Of a stretch of DNA of 6,385 nucleotides, positions 5,499-6,385 are shown in pieces; within the stretch, counting starts at the first letter, position 1, and the number at the start of each line of letters is the position of its first letter. Below the pieces are notes generated by a model. It did no database searches and was not told the origin of the DNA. It saw only the letters and a program-made list of their open reading frames with translations. Position numbers and translations under genes: made by a program. Location of the stretch: contig LDXR01000037.1 of assembly GCA_001443495.1 (NCBI GenBank), forward strand, positions 1 to 6,385. The letters are read 5' to 3'. Origin of the DNA: a candidate division NC10 bacterium CSP1-5 (GTDB lineage: Bacteria; Methylomirabilota; Methylomirabilia; Methylomirabilales; CSP1-5).

Positions 5499-5520
5499 CT
5501 ACTGTCTGAATTGCAGGTCC
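5499..5520 (-). repeat. Right terminal inverted repeat of the insertion sequence
   Basis: ACTGTCTGAATTGCAGG (5501-5517) pairs exactly with 3084-3100. It marks the outer boundary upstream of the transposase operon. A small inverted repeat, GTCCT/AGGAC (5517-5521 and 5526-5530), straddles the junction. Confidence 0.8.
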
Positions 5521-5552
5521 TGACAAGGACTTATTTAGGCGTGAGGGAATTC

Positions 5553-5570
5553 AAAAATGGAACACTTCCA
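5553..5570 (-). terminator. Weak intrinsic terminator-like hairpin after the PIN module
   Basis: On the minus strand TGGAA-GTG-TTCCA (5570-5558) forms a 5-bp hairpin followed at once by TTTTT (5557-5553). It lies about 45 nt beyond the stop of the last gene of the PIN module and, together with the palindrome just before it, could end that transcript. The stem is short, so confidence is low. Confidence 0.35.
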
Positions 5571-5572
5571 CG

Positions 5573-5590
5573 TTTCGACAATTGTCGAAA
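5573..5590. repeat. Perfect 18-bp palindrome
   Basis: TTTCGACAATTGTCGAAA equals its own reverse complement over all 18 bases. It lies 24 bp beyond the stop codon of the small partner gene (5615) and about 50 bp from the insertion-sequence end. It could be a dimeric protein-binding site or, in RNA, a 7-bp stem with an AATT loop that supports termination. Confidence 0.75.
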
Positions 5591-5614
5591 GGCCGAAATG
5601 AGGTGATATTGGGG

Positions 5615-5827
5615 CTACCGCTTAGCGCTCTCGTGGTGCTCTTTCGCTTTCTTGTAAATTTGCTCCACGTCCATCCCTTTGAAGATTTTTTCCTGGATAA
5701 CGAGATAGTCGCCTTCTCCCTTAGAAAAATGGCGCAGGAACCTGACCGCCCCGCTATACCCCAGAGCGCTAATTAGCGCCTTAATCCCGCTATCCACCAG
5801 ATCGCGGTCGCTCTTAACCTTGGCCAT
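5615..5827 (-). CDS. Small partner protein of the PIN module (putative antitoxin)
   Basis: This 70-residue protein is probably all-helical and charged, with no recognisable ribbon-helix-helix or AbrB signature. Its most distinctive part is ALGYSGAVRFLRHFSKGEGDY (about 21-41). A core like G-x-x-x-A-x-R-F-L-x-x-F with a following G-D-Y recurs in small proteins I associate loosely with PIN genes, but I cannot name the family. I chose ATG 5827 because GAGGGTGA lies 5 nt upstream; a GTG at 5836 in the same frame would add three residues. The gene overlaps the end of the PIN gene by 14 nt, so translation is likely coupled. By context it would neutralise the PIN nuclease. If so, the order is toxin first, the reverse of most type II modules. 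Confidence 0.75.
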   Translation of the reverse strand: MAKVKSDRDLVDSGIKALISALGYSGAVRFLRHFSKGEGDYLVIQEKIFKGMDVEQIYKKAKEHHESAKR

Positions 5828-6281
5828 ATTTCTCACCCTCGCCTCTTATGAACTCCACAGGATTGATAGCCTTCATCTTCAGCTTGCGCCGCCGTCTATG
5901 CCTTTCGAAGGCCGTAATCAGGGCATCATCGCATGTGACGAAATAATCGCATTCCGCAGTTTCAGCGCAGGCTAGGTGCACGGCATCTCTCGCCTTCACC
6001 TTGCTCCTTTTCAGTAAGCTTCTAGCTAGACTCATTATTTTTGGCGATGGGACAATTGTATCCGTACAAAGGCGCGATAACAACTCCACTCCTTCTTTTC
6101 TGTCCTCGTGAGGGTTTAAACTGTTCTCATAATCCAACATGAAAGACCATAATAACGCCAGCCTTTTAGCCTCGGCTAAGGCAAAGATGCCCTCAATGGC
6201 AGCGGTTTCCAGCCTGATCCTAAACTGATTCTGATCATCGAAGCATCGATTATAGACATTCATGTCGCAGTATAGTCTCAA
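5814..6281 (-). CDS. PIN-domain protein, putative toxin ribonuclease
   Basis: This 155-residue protein is a full-length PIN domain. The acidic metal-binding residues are in place: D6 in the first strand (LYCDMNVYNR), E52 (MLDYENS), D99 (KARDAVHLA) and D118 in YFVTCDDALI. PIN toxins of VapC-like modules cleave RNA with Mg2+ or Mn2+ held by these residues. I start at TTG 6281: GGAG sits 5 nt upstream, and the first ATG inside the frame (M7) would remove the essential D6. The C-terminus (INPVEFI) is typical of chromosomal PIN proteins. It is followed with a 14-nt overlap by a small putative antitoxin. The TTG start may keep toxin synthesis low. Target RNA unknown. Confidence 0.88.
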   Translation of the reverse strand: MRLYCDMNVYNRCFDDQNQFRIRLETAAIEGIFALAEAKRLALLWSFMLDYENSLNPHEDRKEGVELLSRLCTDTIVPSPKIMSLARSLLKRSKVKARDAVHLACAETAECDYFVTCDDALITAFERHRRRRKLKMKAINPVEFIRGEGEKYGQG

Positions 6282-6305
6282 ATGGACTCCGTTCAGGTCT
6301 CAAAT
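6275..6305. promoter_or_regulatory. Direct repeats around the PIN start codon (possible operator)
   Basis: GTCTCAAAT occurs at 6275-6283 and 6297-6305, spaced by 22 bp, about two helical turns. One copy covers the TTG start codon and the other lies between the -10 box and the Shine-Dalgarno sequence. A site here would suit autoregulation by the module's own complex, but chance is not excluded. Confidence 0.3.
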
Positions 6306-6314
6306 TGTCCACGG

Positions 6315-6344
6315 ATTGTACGAAACTGGCGTGAAAGAAAGCAA
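6315..6344 (-). promoter_or_regulatory. Candidate promoter of the PIN module
   Basis: On the minus strand TTGCTT (6344-6339) and TACAAT (6320-6315) are separated by 18 bp. Transcription would begin near 6308, leaving a leader of about 27 nt that contains the GGAG binding site. The -10 box matches 5 of 6 positions; the -35 box is weak. Beyond it, to the window end, I see no gene. Confidence 0.4.
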
Positions 6345-6385
6345 CGGAATCGGGGTTGGGTCTTGAATCTTGATCCCTTTCATCC

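Larger units (their letters stand above)
3081..5520 (-). mobile_element. IS4-superfamily insertion sequence, ~2.44 kb, with DUF6788 accessory gene
   Basis: The element is bounded by inverted terminal repeats (3081-3102 and 5499-5520) and holds two minus-strand genes, a DUF6788-like protein and a DDE transposase with the YREK signature. Both frames are uninterrupted and the catalytic residues are intact, so it may still be active. About 194 bp of apparently non-coding DNA separates the left repeat from the transposase stop, with small hairpins such as CAACC/GGTTG near 3147-3162. About 123 bp separates the right repeat from the first gene. I found no convincing target-site duplication: the flanks ATTTACT and TGACAAG differ. 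The exact tips could be off by a few bases, or a duplication may have decayed. The IS family was not assigned by search. Confidence 0.78.

Noticed and set aside
3074-5530. Target-site duplication around the insertion sequence
   Set aside because: Comparing bases outside both terminal repeats in several alignments gave no match of four or more bases at the same offset.

Overview
The window looks like a fragment of an uncultured bacterial chromosome. I cannot place the organism precisely. A TMTC-type membrane protein fragment, a receiver-only response regulator next to an NtrB-like kinase, a DUF6788-linked insertion sequence and a PIN module together would fit a deltaproteobacterial, Nitrospirota or NC10-like genome, but that is a weak inference. 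No tRNA, rRNA or CRISPR array was seen. Nearly all intact genes are on the minus strand.

Left part (1-1355) is a mosaic of gene remnants. It holds the tail of a CARDB-like domain (67-162), a small repeat-built coiled-coil protein (165-545, minus), and a truncated N-terminal piece of a TMTC/DUF1736-type GT-C membrane protein (613-1203, plus). A tiny open frame follows that resembles the end of an Ig-like domain. Two imperfect copies of one repeat (7-63 and 1174-1221) bracket this stretch, and each is followed directly by one of the domain tails. This looks like successive insertions and deletions.

Middle part (1356-3014) is a two-gene minus-strand signalling operon. A six-TM histidine kinase with complete HisKA and HATPase motifs is followed 9 nt later by a single-domain response regulator, whose Shine-Dalgarno sequence overlaps the kinase stop codon. 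No DNA-binding output domain is present, so the pair probably works through a phosphorelay or protein-protein output.

Next is an apparently complete insertion sequence (about 3081-5520) with near-perfect 22-bp terminal inverted repeats. It carries a DUF6788-like accessory gene and an IS4-superfamily DDE transposase with the YREK signature. The two genes are separated by one nucleotide. The element shows several candidate controls: a promoter inside a palindrome, a 14-bp inverted repeat that could mask the start codon only in read-through RNA, a prfB-like CCC-TGA junction between the genes, and a hairpin holding the transposase stop codon in its loop. Its left end lies only about 66 bp upstream of the kinase start codon.

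Right part (5615-6281) is a two-gene toxin-antitoxin-like module on the minus strand. A PIN-domain ribonuclease with a TTG start is followed, with a 14-nt overlap, by a 70-residue partner. It has a plausible promoter with direct repeats upstream, and a palindrome plus a terminator-like hairpin downstream.
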